Assembly: GCA_964245075.1 (NCBI GenBank)
Contig: CAXTLC010000009.1
Location: forward strand, 1 to 64,000
Direction of reading: 5' to 3'
DNA: 64,000 bases
DNA from: LMUY01 sp964245075
Lineage (GTDB): Bacteria; Pseudomonadota; Alphaproteobacteria; Acetobacterales; Acetobacteraceae
Shown: positions 1-7,411 of the stretch, piece by piece
How the letters are laid out: each line of letters starts with the position of its first letter
Numbering within the stretch: the first letter of the stretch is position 1
Translations under genes and position numbers: made by a program
Notes under the pieces: generated by a model
The model's database searches: none
What the model saw: only the letters and a program-made list of their open reading frames with translations
What the model was told of the DNA's origin: nothing

Positions 1-855
1 GCCGATCAAGGCCAGCCGCCCGCCCGCGAGCCGCCACGCCTCGGCCAGCAGGGCGGTGGACGGCGCCATGAGCGGCGGCCCGGACAGCCCCCCGGTCTGC
101 GCCGCATGCCGCCCGCGCAGCCCGGGGGGGCGGGCCACGGTGGTGTTGGACACGATCAGCCCTTCGATGCCGCACGCCACCGCCACGTCCACGATGCTTT
201 GAAGCGCACCGTCCGGCAGGTCGGGCGCGATCTTGACGAAGATGGGCGGCCGGTCCGGCACCGCCGCCACGGCGCGCAGGATGGCGCGGAGCCGCGCTTC
301 CTCCTGCAAGGCGCGCAGCCCGGCGGTGTTGGGCGAGCTGACGTTGAGCGCTACGTAGGCCACGTGCGGGCCGACCGCCGCGACCAGGGCCGGGTAGTCC
401 CGCTCCGGCTCGGCGCCTTCCTTGTTGATGCCGACATTGGCTGCGACCAGCGTGCCCGGCGGCGGGCGCAGCCGCGGCAGCCGGCGCGCGAAAGCGGCGA
501 TGCCGTGGTTGTTCATGCCCATGCGGTTGATCACGGCCTCGCCGTCCAGCCGGAACAGCCGCGGGCGCGGGTTGCCGGGCTGCGGCCGGGGCGTGACGGT
601 GCCGAGTTCCACCGCGCCGAAGCCGAGCCGCAGCAGCCCGGGCGCCGCCACCGCGTCCTTGTCGAACCCGGCGGCAAGCCCGATCGGGTTGCGGAGCGCG
701 CGGCCCAGCAGGGATGCGGCCAGCACCGGGTCATCTGTCCCGGCGGCGTGCCCGGCCAGCCCGAGCCGCAAGGCGCGCAGGGCGAGGCGGTGGGCCCGCT
801 CCGGGTCGATCCGGCGCAAGACGGGTTGCAGGGCGGTCGCGATCGCAGGGGTCAT
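1..855 (-). CDS. pyrD: Dihydroorotate dehydrogenase (quinone), C terminus off the left edge
   Basis: The reverse strand encodes the first 285 residues of a class 2 dihydroorotate dehydrogenase, the membrane-associated flavoenzyme that oxidises dihydroorotate to orotate with quinone in pyrimidine synthesis. Visible family features are the N-terminal amphipathic helix region, the glycine-rich segment GLAAGFDKD, the NRMGMNNHG motif, LNVSSPNT around the FMN and active-site region, and GLIVSNTT. The ATG at 855 begins MTPAIATALQPVLRRIDPERAH, a normal start for this family. The gene runs off the window, so its last 60 or so residues and stop codon are not visible. It is divergent from the small gene at 921. 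Identification is secure from motif order and overall similarity. Confidence 0.95.
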   Translation of the reverse strand, partial: MTPAIATALQPVLRRIDPERAHRLALRALRLGLAGHAAGTDDPVLAASLLGRALRNPIGLAAGFDKDAVAAPGLLRLGFGAVELGTVTPRPQPGNPRPRLFRLDGEAVINRMGMNNHGIAAFARRLPRLRPPPGTLVAANVGINKEGAEPERDYPALVAAVGPHVAYVALNVSSPNTAGLRALQEEARLRAILRAVAAVPDRPPIFVKIAPDLPDGALQSIVDVAVACGIEGLIVSNTTVARPPGLRGRHAAQTGGLSGPPLMAPSTALLAEAWRLAGGRLALIG

Positions 856-920
856 GGAGAGGGCCGTCCGGAGGAAGGGCGCGCTTGCCAGCTTGCCCGG
901 TTTGGCCGATTGCTTCGGCG

Positions 921-1163
921 ATGTGGGACGAACCTTACCTGGAAACCTGTTGCCGGTCAGCCCTGCACCGCTTGACCCTGGTTGGCGCTCCCGGCCGCCC
1001 GGCCGGCCTGAAGGACGGCCCGTGCCTGCACCGCCTGGCCGGGCTTGGCTTCGCCCGGGCCAGGACGGATGGGCGTTACGAGATCACGCCGGCCGGGGTG
1101 GCTCGGCACGCGGAGGAGATCCTGCCCAGCGCCGCGGCCAAGCGGGAAAGGCGACGGGCATGA
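921..1163 (+). CDS. Small hypothetical protein with a possible winged-helix tail
   Basis: This reading frame encodes 80 residues starting MWDEPYLETCCRSALHR. The C-terminal part, GRYEITPAGVARHAEEIL, looks like the last strand and helix of a compact winged-helix domain, as in small MarR- or PadR-like proteins, but the similarity is too short to name a family. The frame is open further upstream, but that stretch overlaps the start region of pyrD and has no protein-like composition, so the ATG at 921 is preferred. The gene converges on the 77-residue gene at 1182-1415. Function is unknown; that it is a gene at all is likely rather than certain. Confidence 0.5.
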   Translation: MWDEPYLETCCRSALHRLTLVGAPGRPAGLKDGPCLHRLAGLGFARARTDGRYEITPAGVARHAEEILPSAAAKRERRRA

Positions 1164-1181
1164 CGCCCTCCGCACGGAGGT

Positions 1182-1415
1182 TCACGCGAGCGGGGCAGCC
1201 ATGACCTGTCCGCCGCCAGCCGCCACGCAGAGCACCCGGCCGCCCTCGGGCGCCGTCACCAGCAGCATGTCACCCGTAGCCAGCATGTCCGCGGCGTCAT
1301 CGAAATAGCCCGGCTGGGACACGACGGGCAGGGCGTCGTCGGCCGCTTTGTAGTGCCACAAGGTGAAGCTGTTGGCGTAGGCGAGCACGGACAGGTTGCG
1401 GACAGCGAAGCTCAT
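1182..1415 (-). CDS. Conserved small hypothetical protein (77 aa)
   Basis: A 77-residue protein beginning MSFAVRNLSVLAYANSFTLWHYKA, followed by a segment of alternating acidic and hydrophobic residues (PGYFDDAADMLATGDMLLV) and a glycine-rich end. I recall similar small proteins as conserved and uncharacterised in alphaproteobacteria; that is memory, not a search. A good ribosome binding site (AGGAG) lies about nine bases before the ATG on the reverse strand, which supports both the strand and the start. There is no signal peptide or membrane segment. It lies in a run of small unknown genes beside an S24-type regulator, so a prophage-remnant origin is possible but not shown. Confidence 0.65.
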   Translation of the reverse strand: MSFAVRNLSVLAYANSFTLWHYKAADDALPVVSQPGYFDDAADMLATGDMLLVTAPEGGRVLCVAAGGGQVMAAPLA

Positions 1416-1459
1416 TGCGGTTCTCTCCTTAGGAATTTAGTCGTGGGGGCTGGCAAAGG

Positions 1460-1816
1460 TCAGCGGACAATGCCGCGTCCGCGCAGCGCCCATTCGAGTT
1501 GGCCCAATGCCTGCTGCCAGAGCCGCCAGTCGGAGCGCTGGCCGCGATGTTCGGCACAGGGAGGCCGCTGCCGTTCGCCCCAGATGCGGAGAATGCGCGC
1601 GTGGAGCAAGTCGATGCTGCGCTGCCGATAAAGCGTGTCCAAGCACCGCACGACGTCGTCGGGATCGCAGGGACGCGAGGGTCCATCGGGTCGCCAGGCC
1701 GCGCTGGCGCCGTCCCGCCTGGCCATCAAGGCGGCCATCGTCCAGAACCAGGCTTCCTCTCCGCTGCGGAACGGGGATGATGCGGTGTCGTCATGTTTTC
1801 GGAGCAGCGCCAACAT
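1460..1816 (-). CDS. Hypothetical protein, Trp/Arg-rich (118 aa)
   Basis: The protein begins MLALLRKHDDTASSPFRSGEEAWFW and is rich in tryptophan, arginine and leucine (for example ARILRIWGERQRPPC and RLWQQALGQLEWALRGRG). The ATG at 1816 is chosen over a TTG at 1852 because AAGGAAG lies just upstream at suitable spacing. No known domain is recognised. It is divergent from the S24-family regulator that starts at 1979, and the AT-rich space between them is the natural place for a shared promoter and operator. Its composition is protein-like and it sits beside two other small genes; function is unknown. Confidence 0.6.
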   Translation of the reverse strand: MLALLRKHDDTASSPFRSGEEAWFWTMAALMARRDGASAAWRPDGPSRPCDPDDVVRCLDTLYRQRSIDLLHARILRIWGERQRPPCAEHRGQRSDWRLWQQALGQLEWALRGRGIVR

Positions 1817-1827
1817 CCGGCTTCCTT

Positions 1828-1854
1828 GACTGAACAAAAAGGGACTGAACAAAA
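1828..1854. repeat. Direct repeat of GACTGAACAAAA in the regulator intergenic region
   Basis: The 12-base sequence GACTGAACAAAA occurs at 1828-1839 and again at 1843-1854, a 15-base period. It lies in the AT-rich space between the divergent unknown gene (start 1816) and the S24-type regulator (start 1979). This is a plausible operator for the regulator, by position only. Confidence 0.5.
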
Positions 1855-1978
1855 CAGGAACATAAACCCAAATACGTTGCGCGGTCGCAAGTTATTTCGG
1901 TGTTAATTCCTATTTGATTTCGTGGAGTGGCACGAACAGACTAGTGTCAGCGTGGTCGGCGCCCGGGAGGAGCGTGTA

Positions 1979-2626
1979 TTGAAGCACGAGGACATCTGGC
2001 GCGCCTTGGACACGCTGGCTGCCGAGAACGGCATGTCGGTTTCCGGGCTGGCGCGCGCCTCCGGGCTCGATCCCACGACGTTCAACCCTTCCAAGCGCTC
2101 AACTCCGGACGGCCGGGCGCGCTGGCCCAGCACGGAAAGTCTGGCCAAGGTGCTGCACGCGACGGGCGCCACCCTGGAGGCGTTCAGTGCCCTGGTGTCC
2201 GGCGCCCGCGCGCTGTCGTCCAACCAGCGGCTCCAAACCCAGCGGCGCATCCCTTTGATCGGGTTGGCGCAGGCCGGATCGGACGGTTTCTTCGACGATG
2301 GCGGCTACCCGGTCGGCGGCAGTTGGGACGAGGTCAACGTGCCGGAGATCGGCGACCTGAATGCCTACGCGCTGGAAATCTCCGGCATGTCCATGGAGCC
2401 GGTGTTCCGCGATGGCGACGTGGTGATCGTTTCCCCGGCCGCGCCTGTCCGCCGGGGAGACCGGGTCGTGGTGCGCACGGTCGCCGGCGAGGTGCTGGCC
2501 AAGCAGCTAACCCGCCGCTCGGCCCGCCGGGTCGAGCTGAAAAGCCTCAACCCGGCGCACAGGGACCATAGCTACGACTTGCGCGATGTCGCCTGGATCC
2601 ACCGCATCGTCTGGGCAAGCCATTGA
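1979..2626 (+). CDS. HTH transcriptional regulator with S24 (LexA-like) peptidase domain
   Basis: The protein (215 aa) has an N-terminal helix-turn-helix domain (EDIWRALDTLAAENGMSVSG, ARASGLDPTTFNPSKR) and a C-terminal S24 peptidase fold of the LexA/CI kind. ISGMSMEPVFRDGDVVIVSP carries the Ser of the Ser-Lys dyad, and GDRVVVRTVAGEVLAKQL carries the region of the general-base Lys. Such regulators can be inactivated by RecA-stimulated self-cleavage, but a clear Ala-Gly cleavage site is not obvious here. The TTG at 1979 is preferred because GGAGG lies eight bases upstream; a GTG at 1922 in the same frame is the alternative. Repeats upstream at 1828-1854 may be its operator. Family assignment is firm; targets are unknown. 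Confidence 0.85.
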   Translation: MKHEDIWRALDTLAAENGMSVSGLARASGLDPTTFNPSKRSTPDGRARWPSTESLAKVLHATGATLEAFSALVSGARALSSNQRLQTQRRIPLIGLAQAGSDGFFDDGGYPVGGSWDEVNVPEIGDLNAYALEISGMSMEPVFRDGDVVIVSPAAPVRRGDRVVVRTVAGEVLAKQLTRRSARRVELKSLNPAHRDHSYDLRDVAWIHRIVWASH

Positions 2627-2691
2627 CCACCGGTGCGGAACGGCCCGTGCGCCGCCGCGTTCATCAACACAATCGGCTTTGGAGATGCTTG

Positions 2692-3165
2692 ATGCCTGAT
2701 GCCACTCGGCGCGTTCTCGCCAGCTTCGCTTCGGTTGGCGCAACGGTGGCTTTCCTGGCGAGCGCGGTCCCAGCTTCGGCGCAGCGCGACCCGGCAGCGC
2801 CCGGCCCCGTTGTGGGACGTGTCGTCATCCAGGCCAAAGGCGCGGCACTCGGCGTCGGATACACCTGGGGTGGTGGCACGCTCACCTACGGTGGTCGTCG
2901 CTACCATTTCTCCATCAAGGGCATAACGGTTGCCGACGTGGGATTCAGCCGCATCGTCGGTCATGGCCGGGTGTACAACCTGCACCGGCTGGCGGATTTC
3001 AGCGGCACCTATGGTGCGGCAACGGGGGAGGCGACCCTGGGCAACGGCATCGCAGGGCAATACTTGAAGAACGGGCAGGGCGTCGAGATCCGGCTGGACG
3101 ATGTCACGCGCGGGGCCCGGCTCTCAGGTTCGGCAGATGGGATACAACTCGAATTGCGCTCCTGA
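2692..3165 (+). CDS. Secreted hypothetical protein, glycine-rich beta domain
   Basis: A 157-residue protein with an N-terminal signal peptide (VLASFASVGATVAFLASAVPASAQ, split here only by description; cleavage after ASA is likely). The mature part is rich in glycine and beta-strand-like segments, for example GVGYTWGGGTLTYGGRRYHF and GVEIRLDDVTRGARL. This resembles small exported lipid-associated or YSC84/DUF1134-type beta proteins, but I cannot assign a family with certainty. GGAG sits about eight bases before the ATG. It lies just upstream of another exported protein gene (3193) with a 27-base gap, so the two may be co-transcribed. Confidence 0.7.
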   Translation: MPDATRRVLASFASVGATVAFLASAVPASAQRDPAAPGPVVGRVVIQAKGAALGVGYTWGGGTLTYGGRRYHFSIKGITVADVGFSRIVGHGRVYNLHRLADFSGTYGAATGEATLGNGIAGQYLKNGQGVEIRLDDVTRGARLSGSADGIQLELRS

Positions 3166-3192
3166 CGGGGTGCTGACAACCGAGGCGGTCTG

Positions 3193-3912
3193 ATGCGGCA
3201 TGTCATCGCGGCCTTTGCGCTCCTGCTTCTCGCCGTCCCGTCCCGCGCGGCGGAACCGCAGACCGACGTGGCGCTCGTGCTGGTGACGGACGTGTCCCGC
3301 TCCATCGACGACAAGGAATTCCAATTGGAGAAGCAGGGCTACGCTGCTGCATTCGCAGATCCCCGTGTCATCGCTGCCATCCAGAGCGGGCCAGTTGGGC
3401 GCATCACCGTTGCGTATGTCGAGTTCTCCGGCGCCGAGCAGGTCCGCACCCTCCTGGACTGGACGGTGATATCGGACGAGGCGAGCGCGCAGTCCTTCGC
3501 GTCCGCCATGGTCGCCCTGCCGCGCAGTTCATATGGCCGCACGGCGATCAGCGCCGGAATCGACTTGGCCGCCAAGATGCTGGCAGACGGCGGGTTTGGG
3601 GATTCCCGCAAGGTGATCGACGTCGCCGGCGACGGCACCAACAATGCGGGGCGGCCATCCACGGAAGCGCGCGACGACGCGGTGGCCGCGGGAGTGGCCA
3701 TCAACGGGCTGACCATCATCAACGACCACCCGGTTTCCTACACCTTCGCGCACGTGCAGCCGCCGGGTGGGCTGACGAAATGGTACCAGGAGAACGTCAC
3801 CGGCGGCCCCGGCAGCTTCGTCGTCGAGGTTCATGACTTCTCGACATTCGGCGAGGCGATGTCGCGCAAGCTGCTGACCGAAATCGCTGCCTTGCCCATA
3901 CGGCACGGCTGA
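3193..3912 (+). CDS. DUF1194 (von Willebrand A-like) secreted protein
   Basis: The protein (239 aa) starts with a signal peptide (MRHVIAAFALLLLAVPSRA) and continues as a von Willebrand factor A-like domain of the DUF1194 family. LVLVTDVSRSIDDKEF is the DxSxS metal-ion-dependent adhesion motif, TAISAGIDLAAKML carries the conserved Thr, and KVIDVAGDGTNNAG carries the DGxxN segment. Length and domain coverage match the family, which is exported and of unknown role in proteobacteria. It follows the exported protein at 2692 and ends 10 bases before the aldo/keto reductase, so the three may form one transcript. Confidence 0.85.
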   Translation: MRHVIAAFALLLLAVPSRAAEPQTDVALVLVTDVSRSIDDKEFQLEKQGYAAAFADPRVIAAIQSGPVGRITVAYVEFSGAEQVRTLLDWTVISDEASAQSFASAMVALPRSSYGRTAISAGIDLAAKMLADGGFGDSRKVIDVAGDGTNNAGRPSTEARDDAVAAGVAINGLTIINDHPVSYTFAHVQPPGGLTKWYQENVTGGPGSFVVEVHDFSTFGEAMSRKLLTEIAALPIRHG

Positions 3913-3922
3913 GGAGAGTCGC

Positions 3923-4900
3923 ATGGATCAGCGCTGCCTGGGCCGCTCGGGCCTGCAAGTCTCCACGATCGGGCTAGGCTGCAACAATTTCGGCGGCCGG
4001 GTGGACATGGAGGGCGCGCGCCGGGTGGTGCATGCGGCTCTGGATGCCGGGATCACTCTGTTCGATACGGCGGATGTCTACGGTGCGCTGGGGATTGGTA
4101 CCGCCACCAGCCACAAGGGCGCGTCGGAGGAGATCCTCGGCGCCATCCTCGGCGCGCACCGACGGGAGGTGGTGATAGCGACGAAGTTCGGCATGGCGAT
4201 GGAAGACACGGGCCGGCTGTCGGGCGCGTCCCGCCGGTACATCGTCCGCGCGGCGGAGGACAGCCTGCGGCGGCTCGGCACCGACTGGATCGATTTGTAC
4301 CAACAGCACCGCTTTGATCCGCAGACCCCGATCGAGGAGACGCTGCGCGCGCTGGACGACTTGGTGCGCGCTGGGAAGGTCCGCTATGTCGGCTGCTCCA
4401 ACTTCGCCGCTTGGCAGGTGACGGACGCGATCTGGACGGCCCACGACCGCAACCTGACGCCGTTCGTGTCTTGCCAGGACGAACTGTCCTTGCTGGTGCG
4501 CTCGGCGGAAGCGGAATTGCTGCCCGCGATGGCGCGGTTCGGCCTCGGACTGCTGCCCTACTTCCCCTTGGCGAGCGGGATGCTGACGGGCAAGTACCGC
4601 CGCAACGCCACGCTGCCGGAAGGGGCGAGGCTGACCAGCACGCAACGCTTGGCGGACCGCTACTTGACGGATAGGTACTGGCCGGTCGTGGAACGGCTGA
4701 CCGATTTCTGCGAGGCCCGTGGGCATACGCTGGTCGAGCTTGCGTTCAGCTGGCTGCTGTCCCGGTCGCCGGTCGCTAGCGTCATCGCCGGGGCGACGGC
4801 GCCGGAGCAGGTTCAGCAGAATGCGGCGGCTGGCGGGTGGACGCTGACGGAAGCCGAACTGGCGGAAATCGATGCGATCACCGGCTTGCAGCCTGCCTGA
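3923..4900 (+). CDS. Aldo/keto reductase
   Basis: A 325-residue TIM-barrel NADPH-dependent oxidoreductase of the aldo/keto reductase superfamily, closest to the group that includes YajO and potassium-channel beta-subunit-like enzymes. Visible signatures are the N-terminal LGRSGLQVSTIGLGCNNFGG, the catalytic Asp and Tyr in LFDTADVYG, the Lys in VVIATKFG, and LDDLVRAGKVRYVGCSNF. The C-terminal SVIAGATAPEQVQQNAAAGG binds the cofactor phosphate. The ATG follows GAGGAG with normal spacing. It converges on the permease gene at 4939. The substrate cannot be inferred. Confidence 0.92.
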   Translation: MDQRCLGRSGLQVSTIGLGCNNFGGRVDMEGARRVVHAALDAGITLFDTADVYGALGIGTATSHKGASEEILGAILGAHRREVVIATKFGMAMEDTGRLSGASRRYIVRAAEDSLRRLGTDWIDLYQQHRFDPQTPIEETLRALDDLVRAGKVRYVGCSNFAAWQVTDAIWTAHDRNLTPFVSCQDELSLLVRSAEAELLPAMARFGLGLLPYFPLASGMLTGKYRRNATLPEGARLTSTQRLADRYLTDRYWPVVERLTDFCEARGHTLVELAFSWLLSRSPVASVIAGATAPEQVQQNAAAGGWTLTEAELAEIDAITGLQPA

Positions 4901-4938
4901 GCTTGGCGCTGACGGTCTGCTGATCGTTGCCTGGCACG

Positions 4939-6240
4939 TCAGGCCTGGTCCACTCGCATCCGGGACGCCTTCTTCGTGTCGCGCATGGTTGCATACACGA
5001 TCAGCGAGATGAAGATCAGCCCCGTGACATACCAGTAGAACCATTCCTCGTGCCCGGCCTGCTTGAGTTGCAGCGCGATCAGCGGCGCCGTGCCGCCGAA
5101 CACGGATGCGGCCACCGCATAGGGCAGCCCGACCCCCAGCGCCCGGATCTCAGCCGGGAACAGTTCCGCTTTCACAACCGCGTTGATGGCGGTGTAGCCC
5201 GACACGATCAGCAACGCCGCCAGCACGAGAAGCAGGGCTTGCGTGTAGTCGTGCGTGGCGCCGAGCGTGGTCAGGATCGGCACGGTGAACAGCGTGCCGG
5301 CGATGCCGAACCAGAGCAGCACCGGCTTGCGCCCCACCAAGTCGCTGAGCAGGCCGAACAGGGGCTGCATGGCGGCGAACAGCAGCAGGGTGATGAACGA
5401 GATCTGCGCCACCCAGCTCGCTGGGAACTTCAGAGTGTTGGACAGGTAGGTCGTCATGTAGCTGCTGAAGGTGTAGAATGCGGTCGTCCCGCCCATCGTC
5501 AGCCCGAACACGAGCAGCAATTCCCTCGGGTGCTGCGCCAGCATCGCGAACAGGTTGCCGCGCGGTGCCCGCGCCACCTGCTTGAAGTCCTCGGTTTCAG
5601 GAATGTGCCGCCGCAGATACAGGCCGAACAGCGCGCAAAGGGCGCCGATGGCGAACGGCACGCGCCAGCCCCACGCCTCCAGCTCCGGCGCGGTGAGCGC
5701 GCCCTGCATGACGAGCAGCACCAGGGCGGCCAGCACCTGGCCGCCAATCAGGGTGACGTACTGGAACGAGCTGTAGAACCCGCGACGGCGTGAGCCGGCC
5801 ACCTCGCTCAGGTAGGTCGCCGAGGAGGCGTATTCGCCGCCAAGGGAGATGCCTTGCAGCAAGCGCGCGGCCAGCAGCAGCACCGGCGCCCAGAAACCCA
5901 CCTGCGCGTAGGTGGGCAAGACCGCGATCATCGCCGACCCGCCGCCCATCAGCAGGACCGACAAGGTCAGCGCCGCCCGCCGCCCCGCCCGGTCCGCGTA
6001 GTAGCCGAGGATCAGCCCGCCGACCGGCCGGATCACGAAGCCGATCGCGTAGATGCCGAACACGTTGATGAACTGCGCCGTCGGGTCGCTGCTGGCCGAG
6101 AACAGCTTGGCGAAATACAGCGCGAAGGAGTTATAGACGTAGAAGTCGTACCATTCGATCAGGTTGCCGATCGAGCCTCCGAAGATCGCCCGCAACCGCT
6201 CGCCTATGCCGGCGTCCGCCCGCATCACTGCCCGGTCCAT
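4939..6240 (-). CDS. kgtP: MFS transporter, MHS family, alpha-ketoglutarate permease-like
   Basis: A 433-residue major facilitator of the metabolite:H+ symporter family. The N terminus, FGGSIGNLIEWYDFYVYNSF, is the hallmark of this family, followed by the loop-2/3 signature with YADRAGRRAAL, GISLGGEYASSATYL, and about twelve hydrophobic segments. The order and wording match KgtP and related dicarboxylate permeases, which bring alpha-ketoglutarate or similar acids across the inner membrane. The ATG at 6240 is chosen over an upstream in-frame start because GGAGG precedes it and because it gives the family's usual N terminus. The gene is divergent from the manganese catalase at 6387. Exact substrate is inferred, not shown. 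Confidence 0.85.
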   Translation of the reverse strand: MDRAVMRADAGIGERLRAIFGGSIGNLIEWYDFYVYNSFALYFAKLFSASSDPTAQFINVFGIYAIGFVIRPVGGLILGYYADRAGRRAALTLSVLLMGGGSAMIAVLPTYAQVGFWAPVLLLAARLLQGISLGGEYASSATYLSEVAGSRRRGFYSSFQYVTLIGGQVLAALVLLVMQGALTAPELEAWGWRVPFAIGALCALFGLYLRRHIPETEDFKQVARAPRGNLFAMLAQHPRELLLVFGLTMGGTTAFYTFSSYMTTYLSNTLKFPASWVAQISFITLLLFAAMQPLFGLLSDLVGRKPVLLWFGIAGTLFTVPILTTLGATHDYTQALLLVLAALLIVSGYTAINAVVKAELFPAEIRALGVGLPYAVAASVFGGTAPLIALQLKQAGHEEWFYWYVTGLIFISLIVYATMRDTKKASRMRVDQA

Positions 6241-6386
6241 TTCCCGCCGCCTCCGCCTGCTGACCCTGACATGACGCGTTGCCGCCGGGCTGTCGATGTC
6301 TCGCGGACGTGACCATGGCCGGTGCGGCGATCCCCATCCACGCGCGTTGGCAATCACGGCCACGTGGCCTGAGGAGTTCAACCGCA

Positions 6387-7301
6387 ATGTTCATGCGCAT
6401 CGACAAGCTGCAGGCGGAACTGCCTGAACCGACAAGGCCCAACCCGAACGCTGCCGCTGCCTTGCAGGAACTGCTGGGCGGGAAGTACGGCGAGATGTCA
6501 ACGCTTGGGAACTACATGTTCCAGAGCTTCAACTTCCGCAACAAGTCCAAGCTGCGCCCGTTCTACAGCCTCGTTTCGGCGATCTTTGCCGAGGAACTGG
6601 GCCACGTCGAACTCGTCAGCACCGGCATCGCCATGCTGAACAATGGCCAGGGTGACCCGACGCCAGACGTGGACGTGTCCAAGGCGCCGTTCAATGCCAT
6701 GCAGAACACCGTGTTGCCGGGCGCATTCCTGTCCAACGGCGGCGGCGCCACGCCGGTGAACAGCAACGGCCTGTCCTGGAACACGGACATGGTGACCACC
6801 ACGGGCAACGTGATCATCGACCTGCTGCACAACTTCCACCTCGAGTGCGGCGCCCGCCTCCACAAGCTGCGCGTGTACGAGACGATGGTGGAGCCGACCG
6901 GGCGCGAGGTCTGCGGCTACCTGCTGGTCCGCGGCTCGGTCCACGCGCACGCCTATGCGCTGGCCTTGAAGAAGCTGACGGGCGTTGCGATCGAGCAGAT
7001 GCTGCCCACGCCCAACATCAACCTCGACAAGATCCCGGAATGCCAGAAGTACTTGCAGGAAGGCAGCCACCGCCGGCTCTACAGGTTCAGCCCGAACGAC
7101 TACGCCGAGGCAGCGGGCATCTGGGGCGGCGGCGAGATGGCGCTGCCAGGCGATCCGCCGGGTGAGTTGGAGGTCGTGGACGGCCACCCCGAAGGCGGCC
7201 ACATACCGGAGCTGCTCGGCAACTACGGGGCCTTCGCCCCGAACTACGCGCCCGAGGAGATGTTCGAGATCGCGGGCAAGCTCTACAAGGCGTCCCGCTA
7301 G
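6387..7301 (+). CDS. Manganese-containing catalase
   Basis: A 304-residue protein of the di-manganese catalase family, which dismutates hydrogen peroxide to water and oxygen without haem. Ferritin-like helices carry the expected metal ligands: EMSTLGNYMFQSFNFRNK, IFAEELGHVELV (Glu and His ligands), NFHLECGARLHKLRVYE and the second-half HAHAYALALKKLTG. The length fits the family. The ATG follows GAGGAG in the normal window. It is divergent from the permease at 4939-6240, the two starts being about 150 bases apart. No peroxide regulator gene is seen next to it. Identification is secure at family level. Confidence 0.93.
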   Translation: MFMRIDKLQAELPEPTRPNPNAAAALQELLGGKYGEMSTLGNYMFQSFNFRNKSKLRPFYSLVSAIFAEELGHVELVSTGIAMLNNGQGDPTPDVDVSKAPFNAMQNTVLPGAFLSNGGGATPVNSNGLSWNTDMVTTTGNVIIDLLHNFHLECGARLHKLRVYETMVEPTGREVCGYLLVRGSVHAHAYALALKKLTGVAIEQMLPTPNINLDKIPECQKYLQEGSHRRLYRFSPNDYAEAAGIWGGGEMALPGDPPGELEVVDGHPEGGHIPELLGNYGAFAPNYAPEEMFEIAGKLYKASR

Positions 7302-7411
7302 CGCCTCGCGCTGGGAGGGGCGGCTTGCCATTCCCTCCCGGCAGCTTGCTTTGAGGCCCGCGGCCATCCGCCGGTCTTGACGTCGGTGGGCTGACGCAAG
7401 ACGAGTGGCCG

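Noticed and set aside
1828..1854. LexA box (GAAC-N7-GAAC)
   Set aside because: The two GAAC cores are 11 bases apart, so the alphaproteobacterial LexA spacing is not met.
4929..4944. GCCTG-GCACGT-CAGGC hairpin between the aldo/keto reductase and permease genes
   Set aside because: Only five base pairs and overlapping the end of the permease gene; too weak for a terminator call.
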